This document shows, piece by piece, positions 26,246-35,365 of a stretch of DNA of 39,846 nt. The notes beneath the pieces were generated by a model. It ran no database searches and was not told the DNA's origin. It saw only the letters and a program-made list of their open reading frames with translations. The stretch is from an uncultured Opitutaceae bacterium (lineage in GTDB: Bacteria > Verrucomicrobiota > Verrucomicrobiia > Opitutales > Opitutaceae), in contig CAIYUN010000039.1 in the NCBI GenBank assembly GCA_903929355.1, forward strand, positions 1-39,846, given 5' to 3'. Every line of letters starts with the position of its first letter. Position 1 is the first letter of the stretch. A program made the translations under genes and the position numbers.

Positions 26246-28921
26246 TCACAGCTTGGGCATCGCCCTCGGGCCGGCGTACGTCGGCGGCATGGCGCTCGTC
26301 AGGCCGTCGGTGATTGCGACGGGGTGCGAATCAATCGTCACCGTGGCCGGGGCGAGGCCCGCCCGGGTCGCGGTGACCGTGATCTGGCCCGGGGTTGCGG
26401 TGGAGCGCACGGCGACTCGGTTGATCCCGCACTCGGTGTCGAGGTAAAGGTTGTTGGTCGAGTTCAGCTTTGCCGCGTTGAAGCCGCCGCGCCAGACGAC
26501 CGGACCGGTGACGGCAAAATCCACCCGCGCCTCATCGGTCGGGCAGCGGCGCCCTTGGGCGTCCACCACCTCGAAGTCAATCAGCGCCACGTCGCTGCCG
26601 TCCGCCTGCAGGCCCTGCGGCCCGGTCTGCGGGGTGAGCCGGATGGCCGCCGGCGCGCCGGCGGTCAGGAGTTCCTGTTGCGCGACGACCTTGCCGCCCT
26701 GGGTGGCGACGGCCTTGAGCGAGCCGGGGGCGAACGCGACCTGGGGGAACGCATAGACGAAGCCGGTGTCGCCCTGGGTCCGGTTCGTGCCGTTGAAGGT
26801 GTCCACAAACTCGCACGACTTGGTCTGCACGCCGAGCGACTTCCCGTTCAGGAACAGCTCGACCTGGTCGCAATGACTTGCGGCGACATACATGGTTTTC
26901 ACCGTCTTGTCCGGATAGTTCCAGTGGCCGATGATGTGGAGGTCGGGCGACTCGTTCTGCATCACCCGATAGACATAATACGCCTCCTTGGGGAGGCGCA
27001 CGCCGTCCACCTTGCCGCTCACCCGCAGCACATAGCTGCCCTGCTGGCGGCCGTCGGCGTCGGAGTCGGCGAAATAAATCGAGCAGTAGGCCGACCATTT
27101 CGAGTGGGCCGGATCGGGGTTGCTGATTTCATTGCGGACGTAGCTGGTGTAGCGCGTCGCGGCGGAGAGGCAGAAGGTCTCGGAATTCCAGTGCCAGCTG
27201 TCCACGGGCCGGCCGTCTCCGCCGGTGCCGGCCTTGGGCTTGAAACCGAAGTGCGGCGGCGAATAGTCGTCCCAGACATTGCGCCCGGCCTCGTCGCGCA
27301 AATCTTCCGTCTCGATCAACGGCGCCTTGTCCCGGCGATCCACGGCGTAGCCCCGGAAAATTTGTCCCGGCTGGGTGATCGCGTCCGTCTGCCGGTCCTG
27401 GCCGATCATCACGCCGTAATACTCCGACACCGGGGTGAGGGCCAGGTTGTCCGGCGCCAGGTCGTTGTCCCGGGTGCCCATGACGCGCCCGCCGTGCGGA
27501 TCGAGCTCCTTGCGCAGGTTGACCATCTGCACCATCTGTTCCGGGGTGACGATGGTGTTGCCCGCCTCCCAGAAAAAGATGCTGGGGTTGTTGCGGAAAA
27601 GGATCATCGCATCGCGCATGACCTCGACCCGCTGGTCCCACTGGCGGCCGGTCACGAGCCGCTCCTTGTCGCCGGCCGGGCAGATTTCGACGATGCCCAG
27701 CCGGTCGCAGGCGTCCACGTCCGCCCGCTGCGGCGAGACGTGCATCCAGCGCATGTAGTTCCCATGGCTGGCGCGAACCATCCCCAGCGTGAGGTCGTGC
27801 ATCCAGTCGGGGTAGGCGCCCCCGAAGCCGGCCCAGTCGTTGGCCGAGCGCATCGCGTAGCCGGTGAGCCAGACATAGCGGCCGTTCAGCCAGACCCCGC
27901 CGGTGCCGGCGCCGCCCTTGAACTCGGTCTGGCGGAAGCCGGTCTTCGTCTCGCACACGTCCACCACTTTGCCGTCCACGGTGAGCGTGGTGTAGACATG
28001 ATAGAGATACGGATCCTTCACATCCCAGAAGCGCGCGTGGGCCAGCGTGCCGGTCGCGTTGAACACCTCCGACTGGCCCGCGACCAGGTCGGACGTGTTG
28101 CCTTCGAGGGTCGCGCACACCACCCCGTCCGCGTCCACCACGACGGCGTTGAGCGTGATCGAGGCATAATCGTCGGTTTCATTGACGACCTGCGCCTCGA
28201 CCTTGAGGTCGGCGGTCTGCTTCCCCAGGTCGATCGCCTCGGGATACACATAAATGCCGGTGGTCTTGAGGTTCTCGAACAGCGGCAGCGTCTGATAGAC
28301 TTTTCCGGCCACGATCAGGGTCGCGTCGCGGTTGAGGCCACCGAAATTCGGGTTGAAATCCTTCGCGTTCCACTCGAAACCGGTGCCACTGGCCTCCTCC
28401 CGATAGTTGGGGCTGTTGTCCACCTTCACGGCGAGCACGTTCTCCGCGTCGCCGAATTTGGCGAATTTGCTGAGATCAAAGCCCACGGCCGAGACGCCGT
28501 TCTCGTATTTCCCGACGGGCTGGCCGTTGAGGAAAAACCATCCCGCCTGCCGCAGGCCGTCGAACTGGACCATGACCTTCTGACCGGCGGCGGCCGCCGG
28601 CAGCTTGAAATGCTTCCGATACCAGCCTACGCCGTTTTTTTCGCCCCGGTCGCCGCCGCTGTGGCTGATGAAATTGCGGTAGCTGTCCACGTCGTTCCAG
28701 GTGTGCGGCAGGCTGACGTTGGTCCATTGGGAGTCGTCGAAGCCCGGTTGGTCGGCGCCGGGGTGGTCACCGAAGACGAATTTCCAGCCGGGGTCGAAGT
28801 TGTAGGTCGCGCGCGGTGTGGCGGGCGGGGTGTAGCGGGCGTCGGCGGCGCGGGCCGGCGCGACGAGCAGCACGGTTAGGGCCAGCAGGGACGGGAGGGT
28901 GAAACGTTTGGGGAGGTGCAT
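26246..28921 (-). CDS. Secreted glycoside hydrolase family 2 protein, paralogue 2
   Basis: 891 residues from the ATG at 28921, with signal peptide FTLPSLLALTVLLVAPARA. Same architecture as its neighbours: YNFDPGWKFVFGDHPGADQ, SLPHTWNDVDSYR and VGWYRKHFKLP in the sugar-binding domain, then barrel motifs FWEAGNT (450-456) and IETEDLRDE (E537, E539), and C-terminal LQADGSDVALIDFE. It is closer to paralogue 3 than to paralogue 1 (FGDHPGADQP and the GQDTRTDAIT-like loop are shared). It has an insertion in the C-terminal part (VDTFNGTNRTQGDTG) missing from the other two. It lies 77 nt downstream of paralogue 3. Confidence 0.9.
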   Translation of the reverse strand: MHLPKRFTLPSLLALTVLLVAPARAADARYTPPATPRATYNFDPGWKFVFGDHPGADQPGFDDSQWTNVSLPHTWNDVDSYRNFISHSGGDRGEKNGVGWYRKHFKLPAAAAGQKVMVQFDGLRQAGWFFLNGQPVGKYENGVSAVGFDLSKFAKFGDAENVLAVKVDNSPNYREEASGTGFEWNAKDFNPNFGGLNRDATLIVAGKVYQTLPLFENLKTTGIYVYPEAIDLGKQTADLKVEAQVVNETDDYASITLNAVVVDADGVVCATLEGNTSDLVAGQSEVFNATGTLAHARFWDVKDPYLYHVYTTLTVDGKVVDVCETKTGFRQTEFKGGAGTGGVWLNGRYVWLTGYAMRSANDWAGFGGAYPDWMHDLTLGMVRASHGNYMRWMHVSPQRADVDACDRLGIVEICPAGDKERLVTGRQWDQRVEVMRDAMILFRNNPSIFFWEAGNTIVTPEQMVQMVNLRKELDPHGGRVMGTRDNDLAPDNLALTPVSEYYGVMIGQDRQTDAITQPGQIFRGYAVDRRDKAPLIETEDLRDEAGRNVWDDYSPPHFGFKPKAGTGGDGRPVDSWHWNSETFCLSAATRYTSYVRNEISNPDPAHSKWSAYCSIYFADSDADGRQQGSYVLRVSGKVDGVRLPKEAYYVYRVMQNESPDLHIIGHWNYPDKTVKTMYVAASHCDQVELFLNGKSLGVQTKSCEFVDTFNGTNRTQGDTGFVYAFPQVAFAPGSLKAVATQGGKVVAQQELLTAGAPAAIRLTPQTGPQGLQADGSDVALIDFEVVDAQGRRCPTDEARVDFAVTGPVVWRGGFNAAKLNSTNNLYLDTECGINRVAVRSTATPGQITVTATRAGLAPATVTIDSHPVAITDGLTSAMPPTYAGPRAMPKL

Positions 28922-28998
28922 GGGGAAGGCGGGGGCAGGGCGGGCGAAGCTAAAAAGGAGAGCGCCGGGTGAAAACTTTTTTTTCGACCGGGGCGCCC

Positions 28999-31617
28999 TC
29001 ACCGCTTCGGCGTGGCCATCGGGCCGGGCAGCCGCGTGGGCATGGCCGCGGTGAGGCCGGCGGCGATGGTCACCGGGCGCGACTCAATGTTCACCGTGGC
29101 CGGCGTCAGGCCGGCGCGGGTCGCGGTCAGGGTGATCGTGCCAGGCGTGGTGGTCGAGCGGATCGCCACCCGGTTGATCCCGCACTCGGTGTCGAGATAT
29201 AGGTTGTTCGTGGTGTTGAGCTTGTCGCTGCAGAAGCCACCGCGCCAGATCGCCGGACCCGTCACCGCAAAATCCACCCGCGCCTCGTCAGTGGGGCAGC
29301 GGCGGCCTTGCGCATCCACCGCCTCGAAGTCCACCAGCACCACGTCCGACCCATCGGCTTGCAGCCCTGCTGGGGCGCTGAGCACGGTCAGCTTGAGCGC
29401 GCTCGGCGGGCCGGCGGTGGCCAGCTCGTCCTGCGCGACCACCTGGCCGTTCCCGGTGGCAACCGCCTTGATCACCCCCGGCTGAAAGGCGATTTTGGGG
29501 AACTCAAAAATATACCCGCGGGTGGGCCGCGAGCTGACGCCTTGGGACTGGCCGTTGATGAAGAGCTCGACTGAGTCGCAGTGGTTGGCCGCCACATACA
29601 TGGTCTTGATCGTGTTCGCCGGATACGTCCAGTGACCGATGATGTGGATGTCCGGCGTGTCGCTTTGCATCACCCGCGAGACATAATAGAGCTCCTTGGG
29701 CAGGCGCACCCCGTCCATTTTGCCGCTCACGCGCAGGACCTCGCTGCCGTCCTGCCGGCCGTCGGCGTCGGAGTCGGTGAAGTAGATGGAGGCGTAGGCC
29801 GCCCATTTCGAGTGCAGCGGATCGGGGTTGTCGATCCGGTTGTTCGCGTAGCCGATGTAGCGGGCCACGCCGCCCAGCGCGAAGGTCTCGGAATTCAAAT
29901 TGTAGGAATCCTGGCCCGCCTTCGGGTCCCCGCTGGCGAGGTTCTTGGGATGAAACCCAAAGGTGGGGGGCGAGTAATCATCCCAGATCCCGCGCGCCGC
30001 CTCCTCCCGGAAATCCTCCGTCTCGATCAGCGGCGCCTTGTCGCGCCGGTCCACGCTGTAGCCGCGGAAGAGCTGTCCGGGCCGGGTGATGGCGTCCGTC
30101 CGCGTGTCCTGACCGATCATCACCCCGTAGAACTCGGAGACGGCGGTGAGCGCGGCGTCAAAGCCGCCGCCATCCCGCGTGCCCACCGCCCGCATGCCCT
30201 GCGGATCCCATTGCTTGCGCAGGTTGACCATTTGCACCATCTGCTCGACCGACACCCCGGTGTTGCCGACCTCCCAGAACAGGATGCTCGGGTGGTTGCG
30301 GAAGAAGATCATCGAGTCGCGCATGACCTCGACGCGCTGGTCCCACTGGCGGCCGGTGGCATCCTTCTCCTTGTCCCCCGCCGGGCAGACAATGGCGACG
30401 CCAAATTTGTCGCAGGCGGCCACGTCGGCGCGTTCGGGCGACACGTGCATCCACCGGATGTAGTTGCCGTGGCTGGCGCGCACCTGGGCGATGGTGTAGT
30501 CGTGCATCCAGTCGGGATACGCCCCGCCGAGGCCCGGCCAGTCGTCGGCCGAACGCTGCGCGTAACCGGTCAGCCAGACAAAGTGATCGTTGAGATGAAC
30601 CCCGCCGGTGCCGGCGCCGCCCAGGTATTCGGCCTTGCGGAATCCCGTCTGCGTCTTGCAGACATCCACGACCTGGCCGCCCACGCTCAGGATGGAGTAG
30701 ACGTCGTAAAGATACGGGTCGGCGGTGTCCCAAAGCTGCGCGTTGGTCAGCGGCCCCGTCGCCGTGAGGGTGCTGGTCTGACCGGCGCCGAGGCTGGCGG
30801 TGGTGCCGTCAAACTTGGCGCGGACGTTGCCTTCCGCGTCCACGACCACCGTCGAGAGACTCACCCCCGCCGCCGCGCCGGTTTCATTGCGCACCTCGGC
30901 CTCGACGCACACGTCCGTGGTTTGGTTCTTCACCCCAATATTTTTGGGGTAGATGTAAACGCCCGAGGTCTTGAGGTTCTCATAGAGCGGCAGGGTTTGG
31001 TAGATGGCGCCGGTGACGATGAGGCTGGCGTCGCGGTTGAGTCCGCCAAAGTTGGGATTGAAGTCCTTCGCGTTCCACTCGAAGCCCACGCCCGTGGCCT
31101 CCTCCCGGTAGCCGGAGCTGTTGTCCACTTTCACGGCCAGCACATTGTCCTGGCCGCCAAATTTGGCGAATTTGGAGATATCCAGACCGAAGGCGGTCAC
31201 GCCGTTCTCATACAGGCCGACGGGCTGGCCGTTGAGGTAGAAGCGGCCGGCCTGGCGCAGGCCGTCGAATTCGAGGAAGACCTTCTGGCCGTCGGCGGTG
31301 GCGGGCAGCTTGAAGTGTTTCCGATACCAGCCGATGCCCAGCTTCTCCGTCTGGTCGCCCCCGCCGTGGCTGATATGGGCGCGGTAGCTGTCCGTTTCAT
31401 TCCAGGTATGGGGCAGGCTGACCGCCGTCCAGCCCGAGTCGTCGAACGCGGGTTGGTCCGCGCCGGGATGGTCGCCAAAAACGAACTTCCAGCCGGGGTT
31501 GAAGTTGTAGGTCGCACGCGGCGAGGCCGGCGGGGTGTAGGCGGCGTGGGCGGCCGCGGCGAGGGCGAGCCCGAGCACAAGGAGACGGGGCAGGGTGGGG
31601 CGGAAGGTCGGGGGCAT
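28999..31617 (-). CDS. Secreted glycoside hydrolase family 2 protein, paralogue 3 (operon-proximal)
   Basis: 872 residues from the ATG at 31617, with signal peptide LPRLLVLGLALAAAAHA; an in-frame GTG at 31632 adds five residues. Motifs: YNFNPGWKFVFGDHP, SLPHTWNETDSYR, FWEVGNT (447-453) and IETEDFREE (E532, E534), ending with LQADGSDVVLVDFEAVDAQG. It is first in the operon and faces the divergent XylR-type regulator, which probably controls all three genes. As in its paralogues, the Glu expected after GN is Thr, and a conserved Glu lies three residues before the Asn. Confidence 0.92.
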   Translation of the reverse strand: MPPTFRPTLPRLLVLGLALAAAAHAAYTPPASPRATYNFNPGWKFVFGDHPGADQPAFDDSGWTAVSLPHTWNETDSYRAHISHGGGDQTEKLGIGWYRKHFKLPATADGQKVFLEFDGLRQAGRFYLNGQPVGLYENGVTAFGLDISKFAKFGGQDNVLAVKVDNSSGYREEATGVGFEWNAKDFNPNFGGLNRDASLIVTGAIYQTLPLYENLKTSGVYIYPKNIGVKNQTTDVCVEAEVRNETGAAAGVSLSTVVVDAEGNVRAKFDGTTASLGAGQTSTLTATGPLTNAQLWDTADPYLYDVYSILSVGGQVVDVCKTQTGFRKAEYLGGAGTGGVHLNDHFVWLTGYAQRSADDWPGLGGAYPDWMHDYTIAQVRASHGNYIRWMHVSPERADVAACDKFGVAIVCPAGDKEKDATGRQWDQRVEVMRDSMIFFRNHPSILFWEVGNTGVSVEQMVQMVNLRKQWDPQGMRAVGTRDGGGFDAALTAVSEFYGVMIGQDTRTDAITRPGQLFRGYSVDRRDKAPLIETEDFREEAARGIWDDYSPPTFGFHPKNLASGDPKAGQDSYNLNSETFALGGVARYIGYANNRIDNPDPLHSKWAAYASIYFTDSDADGRQDGSEVLRVSGKMDGVRLPKELYYVSRVMQSDTPDIHIIGHWTYPANTIKTMYVAANHCDSVELFINGQSQGVSSRPTRGYIFEFPKIAFQPGVIKAVATGNGQVVAQDELATAGPPSALKLTVLSAPAGLQADGSDVVLVDFEAVDAQGRRCPTDEARVDFAVTGPAIWRGGFCSDKLNTTNNLYLDTECGINRVAIRSTTTPGTITLTATRAGLTPATVNIESRPVTIAAGLTAAMPTRLPGPMATPKR

Positions 31618-31669
31618 GGGGGGAAGGGCCACACCCTAGCCGGACGGTGATTGCGGACAAGGGTTGAAA

Positions 31670-31696
31670 TACGCATAGGATGGACATTTTTACGCA
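31670..31696. promoter_or_regulatory. Candidate XylR-type operator: TACGCA direct repeat
   Basis: TACGCA occurs at 31670-31675 and 31691-31696, 21 bp start to start, the same face of the helix and the usual spacing of AraC-family half-sites. It lies between the divergent hydrolase operon and the regulator gene. Only six bases are shared, so this is a candidate. TTGAAA at 31664-31669 could be a -35 element. Confidence 0.35.
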
Positions 31697-32948
31697 GTCC
31701 GTCAGCTTCGCCCGAGCCATGTCTTCCCGCCGCAAGTCGCATCCACCCAAACGTGTCGCCTTTGCCTTCCCTTTTGGCCGCGCGTTTGTCGAGGACCTCG
31801 TCCATGCCATCCATGCCCACGCCCGGGCCTGCGAGCCTTGGGTCTTCACCCGGTTTCCCGAGCGTCTCAGCCCCTCGCTCGACTGGCTGAAGGCGTGGGA
31901 TGGGGATGGAGCGTTTGTCCTCCTCTCCACGCACGAGGACGCGCGCCTCGCCCGCGCGCTGCCTTTTCCCGTCGTCAACCTCACGGCTTATTTTCCCGAC
32001 CCGGGCGTCCCCACCGTGACCATGGACCATGCGGCCATCGGCCGTCTCGCTGCCCGGCATCTGCTGGAGCGCCGGTTCCGCCACTTCGGGTTCTACGGCT
32101 CGGGCGAGCTGTGGTTCAGCCAGCTCCGTCGCCAGGGTTTTGTGGAGACGGTGCGCCAGCACGGCGCGCCCTGCGCGGTGCTGGAGGCCAACTCCAACAT
32201 CGCCAGCGGTCGCACTTGGATGCGCCAGCAGCTCAAGCTGGAACAGTGGCTGCGTGCCTTGCGCTCGCCGGTCGGCATCATGGCGAGCACCGACCTGCGG
32301 GCCAACATGCTGCTCGAGACCTGTCGGTCGATCGGCCGGCGGGTGCCGGACGAGGTCGCCGTCATCGGGGTGGACAACGACCCCGTCATTTGCGGTTACG
32401 CCCAGCCACCGCTCAGCAGCGTCGCCCGCGACGACCGTCGGGCCGGTGAGCTGGCCGCAGGCCTGCTCGCCGACCTGATGGCGGGCCGGCGCGTCCGTTC
32501 CGGGCCGGTGTTCGTCGCGCCGGCCGAGGTGGTCGCACGCCAGTCCACCGAGACCATGGCGGTGGATGATCCCGTGCTGGCCGGTCTGGTGCAGCATGTC
32601 CGCGATCATGTGGGCGAGCAGTTTGGCGTGGAGCGGCTGCTGGCGATCACGCACGGGTCGCGCCGCAGCCTCGAGACCCGGTTCCAGCGCCAGCTCGGGC
32701 TCCCGCCCGGCGCGTTCATCACCGGGCTCCGACTCAAACATGCGGAGAAAACCCTGGCGGCCAATCCGCGGCTCCCCCTCTCCCAGGTCGCGGCGGCCTG
32801 CGGCTTCAGCGACCTGCGCCATTTCCGCATGGTCTTCCGCCGGCGCAATGGTTGTTCGCCGGCGGAGCACCGCCGCAAGCTTTTGGGCTTGGCCACCCCC
32901 TCCGCCCCCCTGCCCAGTGCTGATACATGGAGAGTTATAAACCAATGA
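31680..32948 (+). CDS. XylR-type regulator (LacI-like sugar sensor + AraC DNA-binding domain)
   Basis: 422 residues from the ATG at 31680; an ATG at 31719 (MSSRRKSH) is also possible and would leave more room for a promoter. The first 280 residues form a periplasmic-binding-protein/LacI-like sensor (KRVAFAFPFGRAF, VTMDHAAIGRLAARHLLERRFRHFGFYG, VPDEVAVIGVDNDPVICGYAQPPLSSV). The C-terminal 100 are an AraC-type double helix-turn-helix (LPLSQVAAACGFSDLRHFRMVFRRRNGCSPAEHR). The same layout is found in E. coli XylR, but the ligand here is not shown. It is divergent from the three hydrolase genes, its likely targets. Confidence 0.9.
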   Translation: MDIFTQSVSFARAMSSRRKSHPPKRVAFAFPFGRAFVEDLVHAIHAHARACEPWVFTRFPERLSPSLDWLKAWDGDGAFVLLSTHEDARLARALPFPVVNLTAYFPDPGVPTVTMDHAAIGRLAARHLLERRFRHFGFYGSGELWFSQLRRQGFVETVRQHGAPCAVLEANSNIASGRTWMRQQLKLEQWLRALRSPVGIMASTDLRANMLLETCRSIGRRVPDEVAVIGVDNDPVICGYAQPPLSSVARDDRRAGELAAGLLADLMAGRRVRSGPVFVAPAEVVARQSTETMAVDDPVLAGLVQHVRDHVGEQFGVERLLAITHGSRRSLETRFQRQLGLPPGAFITGLRLKHAEKTLAANPRLPLSQVAAACGFSDLRHFRMVFRRRNGCSPAEHRRKLLGLATPSAPLPSADTWRVINQ

Positions 32949-32973
32949 TGTTGATAGGCAAAACAACTTTTCG

Positions 32974-33109
32974 AAACCCAGGATGAAAAACTTACGAGCG
33001 GTCGGAATTCAACCACTAATTGACACTGATGAACACTAATTCTGAGGATCTGATTGGTGCAAATTAGTGAGCATAAGTGGTTGCAGGTTTTTGTCTGATG
33101 AGGTCATGG
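32974..33109 (+). repeat. Full dispersed copy of the 121-bp element, copy E
   Basis: Core palindrome 33011-33082 (AACCACTAAT ... AAGTGGTT) with GAGGATC centre. Flanks share GGATGAAAAACTT, CGAGCGGTCGGA, CAGGTTTTTGT and GAGGTCATGG with copy D (23397-23537), in opposite orientation. It fills the gap between the regulator and ndk; nothing else is seen in 32,949-33,228. Confidence 0.85.
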
Positions 33110-33228
33110 CCGAACGCCAAGTCTATGTGGCCTCGATATTCTTCCCTTCGTGAACAGGCGCTGCCGTCCGGCCGTCGGTGAAAAAACGAGCTTCCCCTTG
33201 GTTGGGTAAGACGTAAAGTGGGACCTTT

Positions 33229-33645
33229 ATGCAAAAAACCCTCATCATCCTGAAACCCGACTGTCTGGAGCAAAAACACGCCGGCAACGTGCTGGAGCGT
33301 TTCGAAAAGGCGGGGTTCGAGATCATCGGCTGCAAAATGATCCGCCTCACCCCGGCGCTCCTCCGCGCGCACTACGCCCACGTCGCCGACAAGCCGTTTT
33401 ATCCGGAGATCGAGACCTTCATGAGCTCGCGCGCGGTGATGGTGCTCGCCCTGCGGGGCGACAACATCGTGGCCCGGGTGCGTGAACTGCTCGGCCCGAC
33501 CGACTCGCGCAAAGCCCCCAAGGGGACGATCCGCGGGGACTTCGGCACGGAAATGATGAAGAATGTCGTCCACGCCTCCGACAGCGACGCCAACGCCCAA
33601 ATCGAGCTGGCCCGCTTTTTCAAGGCTGACGAGCTGTTTGGCTGA
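33229..33645 (+). CDS. ndk: Nucleoside diphosphate kinase
   Basis: 138 residues, standard length. LIILKPD with Lys 9 near the N-terminus, then RGDFGTEMMKNVVHASDS with the phosphorylated His 115, are the family hallmarks. It transfers the gamma phosphate of ATP to nucleoside diphosphates through phospho-His, balancing cytoplasmic NTP and dNTP pools. Monocistronic by position. The ATG at 33229 follows a weak purine stretch (GTGGGAC). Confidence 0.97.
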   Translation: MQKTLIILKPDCLEQKHAGNVLERFEKAGFEIIGCKMIRLTPALLRAHYAHVADKPFYPEIETFMSSRAVMVLALRGDNIVARVRELLGPTDSRKAPKGTIRGDFGTEMMKNVVHASDSDANAQIELARFFKADELFG

Positions 33646-34034
33646 CTCGGTGGGGGCAGGGTGTGAACCTAAATTCAGTAATGGGTCACAGTGGCCACAG
33701 AGATGAAAGCCGAGTTCACCGAGCCGGCCTTGAACCCACCGCAGAATCTGCAAACGTCGACCGGGTGAGACGGTCATACCCGGAATTCGAGCGCCCATGC
33801 GGTTCTGGGTCAACCTGCTGAGGTTTTTCGGATGAAAGCTGCGGCGGCTAAATCGCAACGAAGGGTGGAAACTCCGGAATAATCCTCCGGTTCCCTGCTC
33901 TTATCTGCACGCATGCAACCCCCGTCCCCCCTCGCCCGCCTGAACCCATGGACCGACCTGCCGGTCCTCGGGGAACGACGGGCGGGGCGGGCGCACCGGG
34001 GCGCGAGGGCCATCCGCGGCCGGAGTTTCCACCC
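33646..34034. other. Intergenic region, no gene seen
   Basis: Contains CTGTG-family repeat debris (CACAGAGATGAAAGCCGAG at about 33701-33719) and a 5-bp hairpin CCGGA/TCCGG at about 33872-33888. It should hold the promoter of the second ECF operon, but I find no good GGAAC-N16-CGTC pair. Confidence 0.5.
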
Positions 34035-34580
34035 ATGAGCGACGAAACTTTCACCCGGTTGGTGGACCAGCATTATCCGACGCTCTACCGTTTCGCGCTG
34101 AGCCTGGCGCGGAACCAGGCGGACGCCTGCGACCTCACGCAGCAGACCTTTTACATCTGGGCGACGCATGGGCACGGGCTGCGCGACCTCGCCAAGGCGA
34201 AGACCTGGCTGTTCACGACGTTGTATCGCGAGTTTTTGCGTGGGCGGCGGCGCGGCGCGCGGGTGACCTCGATCGAGGAGCTGCCACCCGGGGCGGAGGA
34301 GCTGGCCGACGTCGAGATCGACCAGGCGCGGCGGCTGGACGGCGGGCTGGTGCTGGCGGCGCTGGGCGGGGTGGAGGAGATCTTTCGCGCGCCGCTCACC
34401 CTGTTTTATCTGGAGGGGCACTCCTACCAGGAGATTGCCGCGATCCTCGAGGTGCCGATCGGGACGGTCATGTCGCGGCTCGCGCGCGGCAAGGCGCAGT
34501 TGCGCGGGGCGCTCACGGCGGCGGCGCCCGGTGCGCAGGTGGTGCCTTTCCCCGGCGCCGAAAGGAGAAAATCACCATGA
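34035..34580 (+). CDS. ECF RNA polymerase sigma factor, second
   Basis: 181 residues from the ATG at 34035; a longer in-frame ATG at 33948 adds a Gly/Pro-rich stretch. Region 2: LVDQHYPTLYRFALSLARNQADACDLTQQTFYIWATH. Region 4: LTLFYLEGHSYQEIAAILEVPIGTVMSRLARG. Unlike the first sigma factor, its region 2 ends in LRGRRRGARV and lacks the WYWWRRKR motif, so it belongs to a different subgroup. Its stop overlaps the next ATG (34577), coupling it to the anti-sigma gene. Confidence 0.92.
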   Translation: MSDETFTRLVDQHYPTLYRFALSLARNQADACDLTQQTFYIWATHGHGLRDLAKAKTWLFTTLYREFLRGRRRGARVTSIEELPPGAEELADVEIDQARRLDGGLVLAALGGVEEIFRAPLTLFYLEGHSYQEIAAILEVPIGTVMSRLARGKAQLRGALTAAAPGAQVVPFPGAERRKSP

Positions 34581-35305
34581 ACCACGAGGAGGCGAAATTT
34601 TTGCTGCGGGCCGGTCGGCCGCACGGTCAGGACGCGGACGACCCCGCGCTGGCCGGGGCGCTGGCGCTGGCCGAGCGCGACCCCGTGCTGGGCGCGTGGC
34701 TGGCGCGCGAGCGGGCGTTTGACCTGGTGATGACCGAGAAGCTGGCGGCCATCGCGCCGCCGGCGGACCTGCGGGCTGCCATCCTCGCGGGCGCGCGCGC
34801 CACCCCGGCCGGTCGTGCCTGGTGGCGGCAGCCGGCCTGGCTGGCGCTGGCCGCGTCGGTCGCGCTGTTGCTGGCCGTGGGGGCCGGGCTGCGGCTGCGC
34901 GGCGGGGCGGGCGCGCCCGTGAACTTCGCCGCGTTTGCGGCCGACGACATGTTGCACGGCCAACACGGCGGCGCCGGCGAGGTGATGGGGGCGATGCAGG
35001 TGCTGCTCGGCCAGCCCGCCACCCGGCTGGGCGGCGGGCTGCCGGTCGACTTCGCGGCCCTGGAGGCGACCGGCTGCCGCACGCTGAGCTTCGACGGGCA
35101 TCCCGTCATGGAGATTTGTTTCCAGCGCGCGGGCGCGCAATACCACCTCTACCTCGCACGGGCCGGGGACCTGCCGGCGGTCGCCGCCGCCGGTCCGGAG
35201 TATGCGGAGGCGGGCGGCGCGGCGGTGGCGGCCTGGCGCGACGAGAAGTTTGCCTACGCCGTGGCCGGCACCGGCGGCTTGGACGCGCTGAAACGGCTGC
35301 TGTGA
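34577..35305 (+). CDS. Membrane anti-sigma factor, partner of the second ECF sigma
   Basis: 242 residues, starting in the sigma stop codon (ATGA). A cytoplasmic helical N-terminus of about 90 residues, a single helix (LALAASVALLLAVGAGL) at about 91-107, then an extracytoplasmic domain with FAALEATGCRTLSFDGHPVMEICFQR. That last motif is a Cys-x14-Cys pattern that could bind metal or form a disulfide. No zinc-anti-sigma motif in the N-terminus. The role follows from overlap and topology. Confidence 0.82.
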   Translation: MNHEEAKFLLRAGRPHGQDADDPALAGALALAERDPVLGAWLARERAFDLVMTEKLAAIAPPADLRAAILAGARATPAGRAWWRQPAWLALAASVALLLAVGAGLRLRGGAGAPVNFAAFAADDMLHGQHGGAGEVMGAMQVLLGQPATRLGGGLPVDFAALEATGCRTLSFDGHPVMEICFQRAGAQYHLYLARAGDLPAVAAAGPEYAEAGGAAVAAWRDEKFAYAVAGTGGLDALKRLL

Positions 35306-35365
35306 GGGGCGGGTGAAGTTTGGCCTTGGCTCACGCCAGTGGAGCGCAAAGGCTGCGCGCACCCG

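Noticed and set aside
26231-31650. Long + strand open frames opposite the GH2 genes
   Set aside because: They are the complements of three recognisable paralogues; their mutual similarity only reflects that of the real genes.
33860-34034. ECF promoter for the second sigma operon (GGAAACT at about 33866, GGGGAACG at about 33970)
   Set aside because: No CGTC-like -10 sequence at the required 15-17 nt from either.
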